Below are positions 40,198 through 49,687 of a stretch of 64,000 nucleotides of DNA, piece after piece. The translations under genes were made by a program, and so were the position numbers. The DNA is taken from assembly GCA_946186505.1 (NCBI GenBank), contig CAMHNI010000007.1, forward strand, positions 1 through 64,000, read 5' to 3'. Numbering within the stretch: the stretch's first letter is position 1; every line of letters begins with the position of its first letter. This DNA comes from an uncultured Prevotellaceae bacterium (lineage in GTDB: Bacteria > Bacteroidota > Bacteroidia > Bacteroidales > Bacteroidaceae). Under the pieces are notes generated by a model. That model ran no database searches. It was not told the origin of the DNA and was given only the letters and a program-made list of their open reading frames with translations.

Positions 40198-41649
40198 TTA
40201 CATTTTCTCCGCCATCAGGATGGCGCGGCGCAAGGCACCGAGTTTATTGTTCACTTCCTGCAATTCATATTCCTCGTTGCTCTTGGCGACGATGCCGCCG
40301 CCAGCCTGGAACCACAGTTCGCCGTTTCGGCTGACGAAGGTGCGGATGGTGATGGCTTGGTTCAGTGAGCCGTCGAGGCCGATGATGCCGATGCAGCCAC
40401 CGTAGGCACCGCGGTTGTGGGGCTCGTACTCAGAGATGAGTTGCATGGCACGAACCTTCGGCGCACCGCTCAGTGTTCCTGCAGGGAAGGTGTCGATGAA
40501 TGCTTTGATGGGATCAGCCTCTTTGTCAAGCTCACCGCTGACACGAGATACGAGATGGATGACGTGGGAGTAATACTGGATGTCCTTATAGTAGTCAACC
40601 TTCACCCCGTGACAGTTGCGGCTCAGGTCGTTACGGGCCAGGTCAACCAGCATGACGTGTTCGGCATTCTCCTTCGGGTCGTTTCTCAGAAATTCAGCAC
40701 CCTTGCGGTCAGCCTCTGCATCTCCCGTACGCTTTGTAGTTCCGGCAATCGGGTCGATATAGGCTTTGCGTCCCTCAATTCTACAATGTGTCTCAGGCGA
40801 AGAGCCGAAGATGCGGAAACCGCCGAAGTCGAAGTAGAAAAGGTAGGGCGAAGGGTTGATGCTTCTTAAAGCACGATACAGCTTGAAATCATCGCCTTCA
40901 TAGCGCTGGATGAAGCGGCGTGAAAGCACAATCTGGAATACGTCGCCACGCAGGCAGTGCTGTATGCCGCGGCGGATGTTGGTCTTATGTTCCTCGTCAG
41001 TCAGAGTCGAAGACACATCGCCTACAGGATGGAAGTCGTAGGCCTTGGTGCTGGCGCGGTTCATAGCTTTCATGGTGGCCTCGATGTCAGAGGCATCACC
41101 GACGGTCACTACCTTCAACTGGTTGTTATGATGGTCGAAGACGATGACCACCTTATATAATATATAGAGCACATCGGGAGCGTCGTTCTTCTCAAGTGTC
41201 TCGTCCTTCACGGCAATGTTCTCAAAGTAGCGCACGGCATTGAAGCTGGTGTAGCCGAAGAGCCCCATGCATGCAGCATCGTCGCCGCTGATATGGATGC
41301 GGTCGATGAGGGTGTGGATAGCCTCGGCAGAGCCGAACGTTGCTGATAGGGGCTGGCGCAGTGTGCTGCCGTCGGGATAGCTGACGGTGGCAATGCCGTG
41401 ACCGATGGCTACCGATGCCATAGGTCCGATGCCGATAAACGAGCGGGCGTTACTCTGGTCATGATAGTCGGAGCTCTCCATCAGTGCACTTTGTGGATAG
41501 AGGTCGCGCAGCCTCATGTAAACCCCTACAGGTGTATAGAGGTCGGCCAGTATCGTCTGGCTGGTGGTGGTGAAAGCCCACCCAAGCCCTCCCAAAGGGA
41601 GGGGTGTTTGGTTACTTGAATTTAACGTATTGTTATTCATTGTTTCCAT
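40198..41649 (-). CDS. trpE: Anthranilate synthase component I
   Basis: Makes anthranilate from chorismate and ammonia; feedback-inhibited by Trp in most species. About 483 residues from ATG 41649 (METMNNN) with the chorismate-binding domain: GDVFQIVLSRRF, GSSPETHCRIEGR, GTTKRTGDAEADRKGAEFL, VDLARNDLSR, TFPAGTLSGAPKVRAM. The N-terminus is unusual: residues of about 17-30 (TPLPLGGLGWAF) are encoded by one arm of an inserted inverted-repeat element, and the start codon lies between the arms. A longer frame to 41745 would begin inside trpB and is rejected. Confidence 0.92.
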   Translation of the reverse strand: METMNNNTLNSSNQTPLPLGGLGWAFTTTSQTILADLYTPVGVYMRLRDLYPQSALMESSDYHDQSNARSFIGIGPMASVAIGHGIATVSYPDGSTLRQPLSATFGSAEAIHTLIDRIHISGDDAACMGLFGYTSFNAVRYFENIAVKDETLEKNDAPDVLYILYKVVIVFDHHNNQLKVVTVGDASDIEATMKAMNRASTKAYDFHPVGDVSSTLTDEEHKTNIRRGIQHCLRGDVFQIVLSRRFIQRYEGDDFKLYRALRSINPSPYLFYFDFGGFRIFGSSPETHCRIEGRKAYIDPIAGTTKRTGDAEADRKGAEFLRNDPKENAEHVMLVDLARNDLSRNCHGVKVDYYKDIQYYSHVIHLVSRVSGELDKEADPIKAFIDTFPAGTLSGAPKVRAMQLISEYEPHNRGAYGGCIGIIGLDGSLNQAITIRTFVSRNGELWFQAGGGIVAKSNEEYELQEVNNKLGALRRAILMAEKM

Positions 41650-41712
41650 TTTATTGTTTCTTATTACTTCATTTGAATATCCCTCCCTCTGGGAGGGCTT
41701 GGGTGTGCTTTC
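41572..41712. repeat. 141-bp inverted-repeat element at the trpB-trpE junction
   Basis: Arms of about 37 bp: GAAAGCCCACCCAAGCCCTC... (41572-41609) and the reverse complement of GAAAGCACACCCAAGCCCTC... (41676-41712), each also containing a small GGGAGGG/CCCTCCC hairpin. One end sits on the trpB stop codon, the other is translated as TrpE N-terminus. MITE-like or REP-like. Confidence 0.75.
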
Positions 41713-42895
41713 AGCCTTTTGGCTTGTTTTTAAGGTAGGTCTCAATATCCTTGTCGCCGCGACCGCTGACGGTCAGCACCACCACATCGTCTTTCTTGAA
41801 CGTCAGCTTGCTGAGTGCCGCAATGGCGTGGGCCGACTCAATAGCGGGTATGATGCCCTCCATGCGTGTCAGCTCGTAGCCGCCGCGGATGGCCTCGTCG
41901 TCGTTGATGCTCAGCACCTGTGTGCGGCCTTGCTTGGCCATATTGCAGTGCATGGGGCCTACGCCAGGATAGTCAAGTCCTGCCGAAATAGTAAAAGCTT
42001 CCTGAATCTGGCCATCCTCGTCCTGCATCACGAGCATCTTCGCACCGTGCAGGATGCCCACGGTGCCTCGGTGGATGGTGGCTGCCGTGTAGTCGGTATC
42101 CCAACCGTGACCGCCTGCCTCGGCCAGCACAATCTTTACCCGTTCGTCGTCCATATAGTGATAGATGGTGCCGGCGGCATTGCTTCCGCCACCGATGCAG
42201 GCGATAAGGTAGTCGGGATAGTCGCGCCCAATCTTCTCTTGGAGCTGCCACTTGATTTCCTCGGAGATGACGCTCTGCATGCGAGCCACGAGGTCAGGGT
42301 AGGGGTGTGGCCCCATCGTTGAGCCTACAATATAAAAGGTGTTGGCAGGATGGCAGCACCAATCGCGGATGGCCTCGGAACAGGCATCAGAGAGTGTCAT
42401 ATTGCCCGTGCGGACAGGATGAACTTCTGCACCCAGCATCTTCATGCGCTCCACGTTCGTATGCTGGCGCTCCACGTCGGTGGCACCCATGAACACTTCG
42501 CATTGCATACCCATCAGGGCGCACACCGTGGCCGTAGCAACGCCGTGCTGTCCGGCGCCTGTCTCGGCAATGATGCGGGTCTTGCCCATCTTCTTTGCTA
42601 GCAGGATCTGTCCCACGGTGTTGTTGATCTTGTGGGCGCCCGTGTGGTTCAGGTCCTCGCGCTTCAGGTACAGTTGGCAGCCGTACTTCTCGCTCATACG
42701 GCGGGCATAGTACAGTGGGCTGGGGCGTCCTACGTAGTCACGCAGCAGCTGGTGGTACTCGTCCTTGAACTCCTGCGACTCAATAATCGGCAGATACTGC
42801 TCCTGCAGGTTCTTCACCGTTGCGTAGAGAATCTCGGGAATATATGCCCCGCCGAACTCTCCGTAAAATCCATTTTCGTCAACTTGGTACTTCAT
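41711..42895 (-). CDS. trpB: Tryptophan synthase beta subunit
   Basis: PLP enzyme joining indole and serine. 394 residues; PLP lysine in LNHTGAHKINN (about residue 88), GGGSNAAG phosphate loop, and the EVFMGATDVERQ segment. First structural gene of the operon, preceded by a leader peptide and attenuator. Confidence 0.96.
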   Translation of the reverse strand: MKYQVDENGFYGEFGGAYIPEILYATVKNLQEQYLPIIESQEFKDEYHQLLRDYVGRPSPLYYARRMSEKYGCQLYLKREDLNHTGAHKINNTVGQILLAKKMGKTRIIAETGAGQHGVATATVCALMGMQCEVFMGATDVERQHTNVERMKMLGAEVHPVRTGNMTLSDACSEAIRDWCCHPANTFYIVGSTMGPHPYPDLVARMQSVISEEIKWQLQEKIGRDYPDYLIACIGGGSNAAGTIYHYMDDERVKIVLAEAGGHGWDTDYTAATIHRGTVGILHGAKMLVMQDEDGQIQEAFTISAGLDYPGVGPMHCNMAKQGRTQVLSINDDEAIRGGYELTRMEGIIPAIESAHAIAALSKLTFKKDDVVVLTVSGRGDKDIETYLKNKPKG

Positions 42896-42932
42896 ATTTC
42901 TTTTCTTTGTGTGGTTGTTTCTGTCTGAAAGG

Positions 42933-42966
42933 AAAGAGGCCCGTCGTAAGAACGACAGGCCTCTTT
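42933..42966 (-). terminator. trp attenuator terminator hairpin
   Basis: Minus-strand stem AAAGAGGCCTGTCGT / ACGACGGGCCTCTTT with a TCTT loop, followed by CCTTTC, between the Trp-rich leader peptide and trpB. Upstream sequences of the leader (TTGGTGGTGGC and CCACCAG) can form alternative pairs as in classical attenuation. Confidence 0.8.
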
Positions 42967-43006
42967 GTATCTTTTGCTCCCTACTGGTGGGTACGTGGCT
43001 ATCTTC

Positions 43007-43063
43007 TCACGATTGTCCGAATCTTGAGTTGCGCCACCACCAATAGTTTGCTGTTCTATTCAT
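43007..43063 (-). CDS. trpL: trp operon leader peptide
   Basis: 18 codons MNRTANYWWWRNSRFGQS plus TGA, with three consecutive Trp codons, between the promoter (-7 TAATTTTG at 43095-43102, -33 TTTG at 43122-43125) and the terminator hairpin. Ribosome stalling at the Trp codons when Trp-tRNA is low would allow read-through into trpBEGDCFA. Confidence 0.85.
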   Translation of the reverse strand: MNRTANYWWWRNSRFGQS

Positions 43064-43094
43064 GTTTTTACTTGTTTTTATCTGTTTTCGGCTG

Positions 43095-43125
43095 CAAAAT
43101 TACACATTTTCTCTGAATCTGCAAA
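43095..43125 (-). promoter_or_regulatory. trp operon promoter
   Basis: -7 TAATTTTG (43095-43102), -33 TTTG (43122-43125), 19-bp spacer, minus strand. Confidence 0.75.
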
Positions 43126-43157
43126 CTTTTTGCTGACTTTTTTGAAGAAATAATAAA

Positions 43158-44399
43158 TTATTGTGCTGTATTGATAAAAGTCTGCATAAATTCATTGAGC
43201 TTCAACAGGCCGTAGCTACCGCTGACGCAACTCACCTCGTCGTACTGTTGTACGTCGTCAGGCTGGATGCTGCGGTGCCAAATGAGGAATGGTACGGGCT
43301 GGCCGACGTGGATGCGCTGTTCGACAGGTGTCAGGTGGTCTGGGAGCACGGCCATGCAGACTGGCTCGTCCCACGTGCGTACCTCATTATATATTGGCGT
43401 GATGAGCCGCTGGTCCAGATATTCGATGGTCTTCAGCTTCAGTTCCAGGTCACCGTCATGACCGGCCTCGTCGCTGGCCTCTACGTGAACAAAGACGAAG
43501 TCGTCGTGCCGTAGGGCGTCAATGGCAGCCTGTGCCTTACCCTCGTAGTTGGTGTCGGCCAGTCCTGTGGCACCCTCCACCTCGACAATCTTCAGCCCTG
43601 CGTAGTGGCCGATGCCTCGGATCAGGTCAACAGCTGAAATCACTGTACCTGACTTGACCTGCGGGTATTGGGCCATCAGCGTTTCCATGGAAGGGCGATA
43701 GCCGCCGCTCCAGGGCCAGATGCTATTGGCCTGACGCTCCCCTTTAGCAGCTTTCGCTAAGTTATAGGGGTGCTTGGCCAGCAGCAGCTGTGACTTCAGT
43801 ATCAGGTCGTTGATAAGGTCGGCCGTCTCCTGTGCTGTCATGCGTCCTTCCTCAACAGGAGCGTTGTCCTCTGCTTTTACCAGCAGGGGCTTCCACTCTT
43901 CGTTGGGATGGTCATGGGGTGGGGCACAGACAATGTGCTTGTTGCCGCCCTTGATAACCAACAGATGACGGTACTGGATACCGGTGATGAACTTTATGCG
44001 GTCGTTGCCGAGATGCTCGTCCAGATACTTGATGAGCATGTCACCGTCTTTCGTCTCCAGGTTACCTCCATTATGGGTGATAATCCTGCCGTCCTCTAAC
44101 GTGATGATGTTGCAACGGATGGCGAAGTCGTCGTCAGCCATCTCATAGCCAATCGAGGCCGCTTCAAGAGGGCCGCGCCCTTCGTACACTTTATTCAGGT
44201 CATAGCCAAGGATGGCGGTGTTGGCAACTTCCGACCCCGGGGGGAATCCCTCGGGGACGGTAATCAGTCTGCCACAGCGGCCTTCACGAGCCAGCTGGTC
44301 CATCATAGGCTTGCTGGCATATTGCAGCAGGGTCTTGCCTCCCAGTCTCTCCACGGGAAGGTCGGCCATGCCGTCACCTAATATAATAATGTGTTTCAT
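43158..44399 (-). CDS. ApgM-like phosphoglycerate mutase family protein, probable homoserine kinase analogue
   Basis: 413 residues from ATG 44399. Alkaline-phosphatase-superfamily fold of the archaeal-type cofactor-independent phosphoglycerate mutase: N-terminal IIILGDGMADLPVE with the metal aspartate, GSEVANTAILGYDL with the catalytic Ser/Thr region, EASDEAGHDGD and AVLPDHLTPVEQRIH metal-binding motifs. It follows thrA by 4 bp. In Bacteroidota lacking ThrB, this clustered paralogue is proposed to supply homoserine kinase activity; that role is inferred from context. Confidence 0.8.
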   Translation of the reverse strand: MKHIIILGDGMADLPVERLGGKTLLQYASKPMMDQLAREGRCGRLITVPEGFPPGSEVANTAILGYDLNKVYEGRGPLEAASIGYEMADDDFAIRCNIITLEDGRIITHNGGNLETKDGDMLIKYLDEHLGNDRIKFITGIQYRHLLVIKGGNKHIVCAPPHDHPNEEWKPLLVKAEDNAPVEEGRMTAQETADLINDLILKSQLLLAKHPYNLAKAAKGERQANSIWPWSGGYRPSMETLMAQYPQVKSGTVISAVDLIRGIGHYAGLKIVEVEGATGLADTNYEGKAQAAIDALRHDDFVFVHVEASDEAGHDGDLELKLKTIEYLDQRLITPIYNEVRTWDEPVCMAVLPDHLTPVEQRIHVGQPVPFLIWHRSIQPDDVQQYDEVSCVSGSYGLLKLNEFMQTFINTAQ

Positions 44400-44403
44400 T
44401 ATA

Positions 44404-46845
44404 TTAGATGTTTGCAATACTCATGATGTTGGCAAAGACACCGGCGGCCGTGACGGCGGCACCGGCACCATAGCCCTGAATGAGCATGGGGTACTCCTTA
44501 TAGCGCTCGGTGGTGAGCAGCACGATGTTGTTCGAGCCTTCCAGCGGATAGAACGGATGACCCTGTGGCACCTCTTTCAGGGCAACATTCGTCTTGCCGT
44601 TCTCCATCGTGGCCACGAAGCGCCAGCGTTTGCCCTCGGCCTCAAGCACCTTGCGGCGGGCCTCGAAGTCGGCATCCAGCTCCGGCAGCCGTTTCCAGAA
44701 GTCGTCAATGCTACCTTCAAAGTAGTCGTCTGGCACGAACAAGTGCTTCTCTACATCGTCCTGTTCCACTTTGTAGCCAGCCTCACGGGTCAGGATGACC
44801 AGCTTGCGGATGACATCCGTACCACTGAGGTCGATGCGCGGGTCGGGTTCAGAGTAGCGCTGCTCCTTGGCACGGCGTACGGTCTCTGAGAACGGTACGT
44901 CGGCGGCAATCTCGTTGAAGATGAAGTTCAGCGTGCCGCTCAGGATAGCCTCGATCTTGAGTATCTTATCACCTGAGTTGCACAGGTCGTTGATGGTGCC
45001 GATGATAGGCAGTCCGGCACCTACGTTGGTCTCGTAGCGGAACCAAACGCCGCGGTCGCGAGCCGTCTGTTTAAGCTTTATGTAGCTGTCGTAGTCGCTG
45101 GAGGCGGCTATCTTGTTGGCAGCCACCACGCTGATGTTGTGCTCCAGGAACGTCTGGTAGAGGGTGGCTATCTGACGGCTGGCTGTACAATCGACAAACA
45201 CGGAGTTGAAGATGTTCATCTTCACAATTTCGTCGCGCATGTGGTCGGTATTGGCAGGATAACCCGCACGGAGTATCTCGATGTAGTTGTTCAGGTCGAT
45301 GCCGTCGCGGTCGAGCACGAAGTTGTCAACGTCACTGATGCCCACCACGTTCAGCTTCAGGCGCTTTGTCTGCATCAGGAACTGCTGCTGTGTGCGAATC
45401 TGTTCGAGCAGCATGCCGCCCACAGTGCCGATGCCGCAGATGAAGATGTTCAGCACTTTGTACTCTGACAGGAAGAACGAGTCGTGCAGCACGTTCAGCG
45501 ATTTGCGCAGGAAGCGTCCATCGACGACGAACGAGATGTTCGTCTCTGAAGCACCTTGGGCGCAAGCAATGACCGAGATGCCGCTGCGGCCTAACGTGCC
45601 GAATAGCTTGCCGGCGATGCCAGGCGTCTGCTTCATGTTCTCGCCCACGATGGCAATAGTGGCCAGGCCACTCTCCACCTGCATGGGGTACATGGCACCA
45701 GTCTCTATCTCTTTGGCAAACTCGGCGTTCAGCACCTCGGCAGCGGCCTCGGCATCCTCGTCGCGCACGCCGATGGAGGTGGAGTTCTCTGATGAGGCCT
45801 GGCTGACCATGAATACCGAGATACCCTTGTTGGCCAGAGTGGTGAAGATGCGGCGGTTCACACCGATGACGCCCACCATCGACAGGCCCGTCACCGTGAT
45901 GAGTGTTGTGCCCTTGATGCTCGAGATACCCTTAATGGGCTTCAGGTCGTCGTCTATCTTGTCCTTGATGAGCGTTCCCGGATGCTCGGGGTTGAAGGTG
46001 TTCTTCACCTTGATGGGAATGTTTTTCACGCATACGGGATAGATGGTGGGCGGGTAGATGACCTTCGCACCGAAGTTGCATAGCTCCATAGCCTCCACGT
46101 ACGACAGTTCGTTGATGGTGTAGGCCGACTTGATGACCTTCGGGTCGGCGGTCATGAAGCCATCCACATCCGTCCATATCTCCAGTACCTCGGCGTTCAG
46201 CACGGCTGCAATGATGGAAGCCGTGTAGTCGCTTCCACCGCGGCCCAGGTTCGTCGTCTCGTGCGAATCGCGGTCACGGGCAATGAAGCCCGGCACCACA
46301 TACACTGTCTTGTCGCTCAGGTTCTTGAAAGTCTCCTTCACCAGCTGCGTCGTCAGGTCGGCGTCAATCACGTGCTTGCCCTCCTTCTTCTCCGTGCGGA
46401 TGAAGTCGCGGCTGTTCATGCGTACGCCGTTTTTCAGCATTGCAGCCACGATGTGCGAGCTCAGACGCTCGCCATAGCTGACGATGGTATCCTCCGTCTT
46501 CTTCGACAGGTCGTGAATCAGGTACACACCATAGTAAATGCTCTTCAACTGGTCGAAGAGGCTATCTACATTATTAAATAAGTCTATGCGCTTTTTCTCG
46601 TCCGTGATGATGGCCTCGATCATCTGGTGGTGACGTATCACCATCGCGTCGAATTCCTCACGATAGCGGTCGTCGCCCTGCTGGGCCATCTTGGATGTGG
46701 CAATCAGGCGGTCGGTGATACCGTCAAGTGCGCTTACTACTACTATGACAGGTTGCGTCCGAGCCTCTGTCTCCACGATTTTTTTCAAGCTAAGAATGCT
46801 TTTTACGGAACCTACGGACGTTCCGCCGAATTTCATTACTTTCAT
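44404..46845 (-). CDS. thrA: Bifunctional aspartokinase/homoserine dehydrogenase
   Basis: 813 residues. Aspartokinase domain (1-~290) begins MKVMKFGGTSVGS and contains GRGGSDYTASI; two ACT regulatory domains (about 315-460); homoserine dehydrogenase domain from about 465 begins IFICGIGTVGG and contains AANKIAASSDY and FRYETNVGAGLPII. Catalyses the first and third steps from aspartate toward threonine and methionine. The ATG at 46845 is preferred over 46857 because family members begin KVMKFGG. Promoter -7 TACCTTTG at 46912-46919. Confidence 0.93.
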   Translation of the reverse strand: MKVMKFGGTSVGSVKSILSLKKIVETEARTQPVIVVVSALDGITDRLIATSKMAQQGDDRYREEFDAMVIRHHQMIEAIITDEKKRIDLFNNVDSLFDQLKSIYYGVYLIHDLSKKTEDTIVSYGERLSSHIVAAMLKNGVRMNSRDFIRTEKKEGKHVIDADLTTQLVKETFKNLSDKTVYVVPGFIARDRDSHETTNLGRGGSDYTASIIAAVLNAEVLEIWTDVDGFMTADPKVIKSAYTINELSYVEAMELCNFGAKVIYPPTIYPVCVKNIPIKVKNTFNPEHPGTLIKDKIDDDLKPIKGISSIKGTTLITVTGLSMVGVIGVNRRIFTTLANKGISVFMVSQASSENSTSIGVRDEDAEAAAEVLNAEFAKEIETGAMYPMQVESGLATIAIVGENMKQTPGIAGKLFGTLGRSGISVIACAQGASETNISFVVDGRFLRKSLNVLHDSFFLSEYKVLNIFICGIGTVGGMLLEQIRTQQQFLMQTKRLKLNVVGISDVDNFVLDRDGIDLNNYIEILRAGYPANTDHMRDEIVKMNIFNSVFVDCTASRQIATLYQTFLEHNISVVAANKIAASSDYDSYIKLKQTARDRGVWFRYETNVGAGLPIIGTINDLCNSGDKILKIEAILSGTLNFIFNEIAADVPFSETVRRAKEQRYSEPDPRIDLSGTDVIRKLVILTREAGYKVEQDDVEKHLFVPDDYFEGSIDDFWKRLPELDADFEARRKVLEAEGKRWRFVATMENGKTNVALKEVPQGHPFYPLEGSNNIVLLTTERYKEYPMLIQGYGAGAAVTAAGVFANIMSIANI

Positions 46846-46911
46846 ATTCCTATGCAATTTATCTTGCCGCCGGTACCCCTTGACAAGTGGGGCTTACCCC
46901 GATGGCGGGTG
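46846..46911 (-). promoter_or_regulatory. thrA leader with competing GC-rich hairpins
   Basis: The short leader contains CCGCC...GGCGG outer arms and, inside, GGGG-TAAG-CCCC, whose CCCC can alternatively pair with a later GGGG. No leader peptide or T-run is seen, so a regulatory switch is only possible. Confidence 0.35.
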
Positions 46912-47073
46912 CAAAGGTACGAATAAAAAACTATAATCCGATAAAAAATGCAGATTTTTTTTGCAAACTTGGCAACGAAAAGTTTGCTGCAAGCTTATGA
47001 AAGCATCTGCAAGCATCTATATGTATATATGGAGTCAGTGCCAAAGGAACCACGTCTTGTGATTCCCTTTCTC

Positions 47074-47541
47074 TCACTTTTTCCAGAATCTGTAGGTGAT
47101 ATCCTCAAACATGCCTTCGTCGGTCTGCCTGTAGAGCCGCTGGTTGGTGGTAGGCTTGTCCAAGGGACCGAGATGACGGATGTAGGGACCGACCTTGATG
47201 TAGTCGAAGTCAGTCTTGCACACGGTCGATGGTATGCGTATGCGTCCGCTATACCATCCCACCTTCATCTGTGGATATTCCTCGTGGACGTACTGTGCCA
47301 GCAGATTAACGCCCTTCGGGTCAGCATCGCCCCCCATGAACGAGATGCAGGTGATGTCCGAACTGAATTTCTGTATGAACTCGTCAATGGCGTCGGTATC
47401 CAGAGGTAGTCCTATATCTTCCCAGAGGTAGTGGCTGTGACATCCCGGGCAGCGACATGGGCAGCCCGAGATGTTGATGGCCAGTGTCACCTCGTCGGGT
47501 ATCTCCTGGAACACGACGCCGGTGTTAACATACTTCAGCAT
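47074..47541 (-). CDS. nrdG: Anaerobic ribonucleoside-triphosphate reductase activating protein
   Basis: Radical SAM enzyme that installs the glycyl radical in NrdD. 155 residues; NISGCPCRCPGCHSHYLW holds the CxxxCxxC iron-sulfur ligand set. Overlaps the nrdD stop by 17 bp, so the two are translationally linked. Confidence 0.93.
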   Translation of the reverse strand: MLKYVNTGVVFQEIPDEVTLAINISGCPCRCPGCHSHYLWEDIGLPLDTDAIDEFIQKFSSDITCISFMGGDADPKGVNLLAQYVHEEYPQMKVGWYSGRIRIPSTVCKTDFDYIKVGPYIRHLGPLDKPTTNQRLYRQTDEGMFEDITYRFWKK

Positions 47542-49642
47542 GCTTTAGATTGGCATGGGCGTAATATCGGCGTGCAGCCTCCTCCTGGCGTGGCTGTGAG
47601 AAGTTTGAGACACGCTTCAGATAGCCGATGATGCGGGTCATGTAGTCCACGTTCTTTGAGTGGCATTTCGGACACTCGTGCAGATAGCGCTTGTCAATGG
47701 TGCCACAGTCGTTGCAAACGGTGTTCGGAATGTTGAAGGTGAAATAGTTGCAGCCTTCCTGGGCAGCCACCTTCAGCAATTGCAGATACTGCTGCTTCGA
47801 CAGGTGTTCCTCGAGGTTCATGTGCAGGGCGGAACCGCCTGTCAGGTGCTCGATGTAGGGTGCGCCGTGCAACTTGAACTTGTCGATGACGCTTAGCGAG
47901 TCATCCTCGACGACGTAGAAGTATGAGTTGTAGCAGTCACGCGGGACGAAGTAGCCGTCCTCGCGGTCCCACTTCGCGTGCTTCACACCGACGTTCTCGG
48001 CGGGAATCATCTCGCAGTTGAACATGACATCCTTCGAGCGGTACTGACGGTTGTACTTCTCGATGAGTCCTAAGATGCTCTGTACGAAGTGCAGGTAGTC
48101 GTCGTTGGGCGTAATCTTCAGTCCCATGAACTCGGCTGCTTCAACCAGTCCGTTGATGCCGATTGTCAGATACTGACGACCGATATTGATATAGCCGGCA
48201 TCAAACAGGGGCAACATGCCATGAGCCTGTAGTTCCTTCAGGTTCTCGTTGTAAGCCAGCTGAACCTTGTGACACAGGTCGATGACGGAACTCAGGTACT
48301 CGAGATAGTCTATCTGGTGGTTGACGGCGTACTGGATACAGCGGTTGAGGTTGATAGTCAATACAGACTTCGAACCAGTAGAGACGCCACCGGCACCTAA
48401 GGTGTAGCTGAACCCGTTGTCGGTAATCTCGTTGCGCAGACGGCAGCAGGAACTTAGTGAGTCGGCATTGTTGCTCATGTAGGTGAAGAAGGAGTGTCCT
48501 TCTGAATACATCTCGGCCGTGAAGTCACCCCATTCCGGGTCCTTGCATTCGCCGTTCTCGTCAGTTAGAAGAGCCATCGTCTCGACGGGGAATGTCAGCA
48601 GCGTCTTGGTGCGCTCCTTGTTGAACCACTTCATGAAGCGCTTCTGCAGCCAGCTGAGGCCGTCCCAGTCGGGCTTCGAACCGTCGGGGAAGTAGAAGTC
48701 GCCGAATATGCTTTCGAAATAGTAGCGGTCGTAGTAGGCTATGTTCCAGAACACGGCCTGGTAGTTGCGGGCACCGGTCGGCTGGTTCAGCGTATAGACA
48801 ATCTGTTCGAAATAGTCGGTGATGACTTTATCGATGGTGCGTTTCTTCAGACTCAGGTCTGCCTGCTCGTCGGCACGCTGCCAGTAGTCCAGACCGTACT
48901 CCTGGCCGATGAAGTAGTTCATGTACATCAGGAACTCCGGTGTGGCACAGGCACCGCTGAGCATGGACGACACCATAAACACCATGTTGACAAAACCGCC
49001 GCAGAACGACTTCAGGTTTGTCGGGGCTGTCGAGTTGCCGCCGATGCTGGTCGTGCCGCCTATCAGCCAGGGATACATGGTGATGGAGGCGCAGTAGTTG
49101 GCCAGTGACGTCTCGTCGTTCTTGTAAATAAAATGGTGGGTGAGCTTGTCGATATACTCGTCAGCCAGTTGCTTGCCATACATCTTCTTGATACGGTCGG
49201 TAAGCAGGCGGCGGTTCAGACGGATGAAGTTCGATTTGGGCAACTCACCAATCAGCGTGGCGATGTTTTTGTGTTCAACGTTGGCGTTGGCGTCATATTT
49301 TGAACCAGTCGCAGCATTCACCGACTCCATATATTCTGACAGGAACATCATCTTCTCGAGCGTTTCGCGGTCTTCGGTGTGCTGCTGTCGGTAAAGCATG
49401 AAGGACTTGGCCACCCGGTAGTAGCCTTCACGCATCAGTGCTTCCTCAACTTGATTCTGAATGTCCTCCACCTTGATATCTTCCTTTATATCCAAGTGGC
49501 TGATAATCTTGGAGATAGAGCCGAGGTCTGTTGGCTCGTCCACACTCTCGAACGCTTTGACGATGGCGTTCATAATCTTGTCTAAAGAAAAGCGGTCTTT
49601 AGAACCGTCGCGTTTGGTAATGGTAAAATTCTTAATTTCCAT
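47525..49642 (-). CDS. nrdD: Anaerobic ribonucleoside-triphosphate reductase
   Basis: 705 residues from ATG 49642. N-terminal ATP-cone (FTITKRDGSKDRFSLDKIMNAI), large catalytic domain with GSKSVLTINLNRC, a C-terminal zinc site with two CxxC pairs (CNDCG and CPKC), and the glycyl-radical motif RIIGYLKRVSNF. The frame is open to 49960, but the extra part lies upstream of the promoter (-7 TATCTTTG, 49760-49767) and has no ATP-cone homology. Produces dNTPs without oxygen. Confidence 0.95.
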   Translation of the reverse strand: MEIKNFTITKRDGSKDRFSLDKIMNAIVKAFESVDEPTDLGSISKIISHLDIKEDIKVEDIQNQVEEALMREGYYRVAKSFMLYRQQHTEDRETLEKMMFLSEYMESVNAATGSKYDANANVEHKNIATLIGELPKSNFIRLNRRLLTDRIKKMYGKQLADEYIDKLTHHFIYKNDETSLANYCASITMYPWLIGGTTSIGGNSTAPTNLKSFCGGFVNMVFMVSSMLSGACATPEFLMYMNYFIGQEYGLDYWQRADEQADLSLKKRTIDKVITDYFEQIVYTLNQPTGARNYQAVFWNIAYYDRYYFESIFGDFYFPDGSKPDWDGLSWLQKRFMKWFNKERTKTLLTFPVETMALLTDENGECKDPEWGDFTAEMYSEGHSFFTYMSNNADSLSSCCRLRNEITDNGFSYTLGAGGVSTGSKSVLTINLNRCIQYAVNHQIDYLEYLSSVIDLCHKVQLAYNENLKELQAHGMLPLFDAGYINIGRQYLTIGINGLVEAAEFMGLKITPNDDYLHFVQSILGLIEKYNRQYRSKDVMFNCEMIPAENVGVKHAKWDREDGYFVPRDCYNSYFYVVEDDSLSVIDKFKLHGAPYIEHLTGGSALHMNLEEHLSKQQYLQLLKVAAQEGCNYFTFNIPNTVCNDCGTIDKRYLHECPKCHSKNVDYMTRIIGYLKRVSNFSQPRQEEAARRYYAHANLKHAEVC

Positions 49643-49687
49643 TTTATATGTTTGTTTCCTTATTTGAATGCTCTCTATCGATGCAGA

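Noticed and set aside
41650..41745. 32-residue N-terminal extension of TrpE beginning inside trpB
   Set aside because: It translates trpB end and a repeat arm; ATG 41649 gives a family-consistent length.
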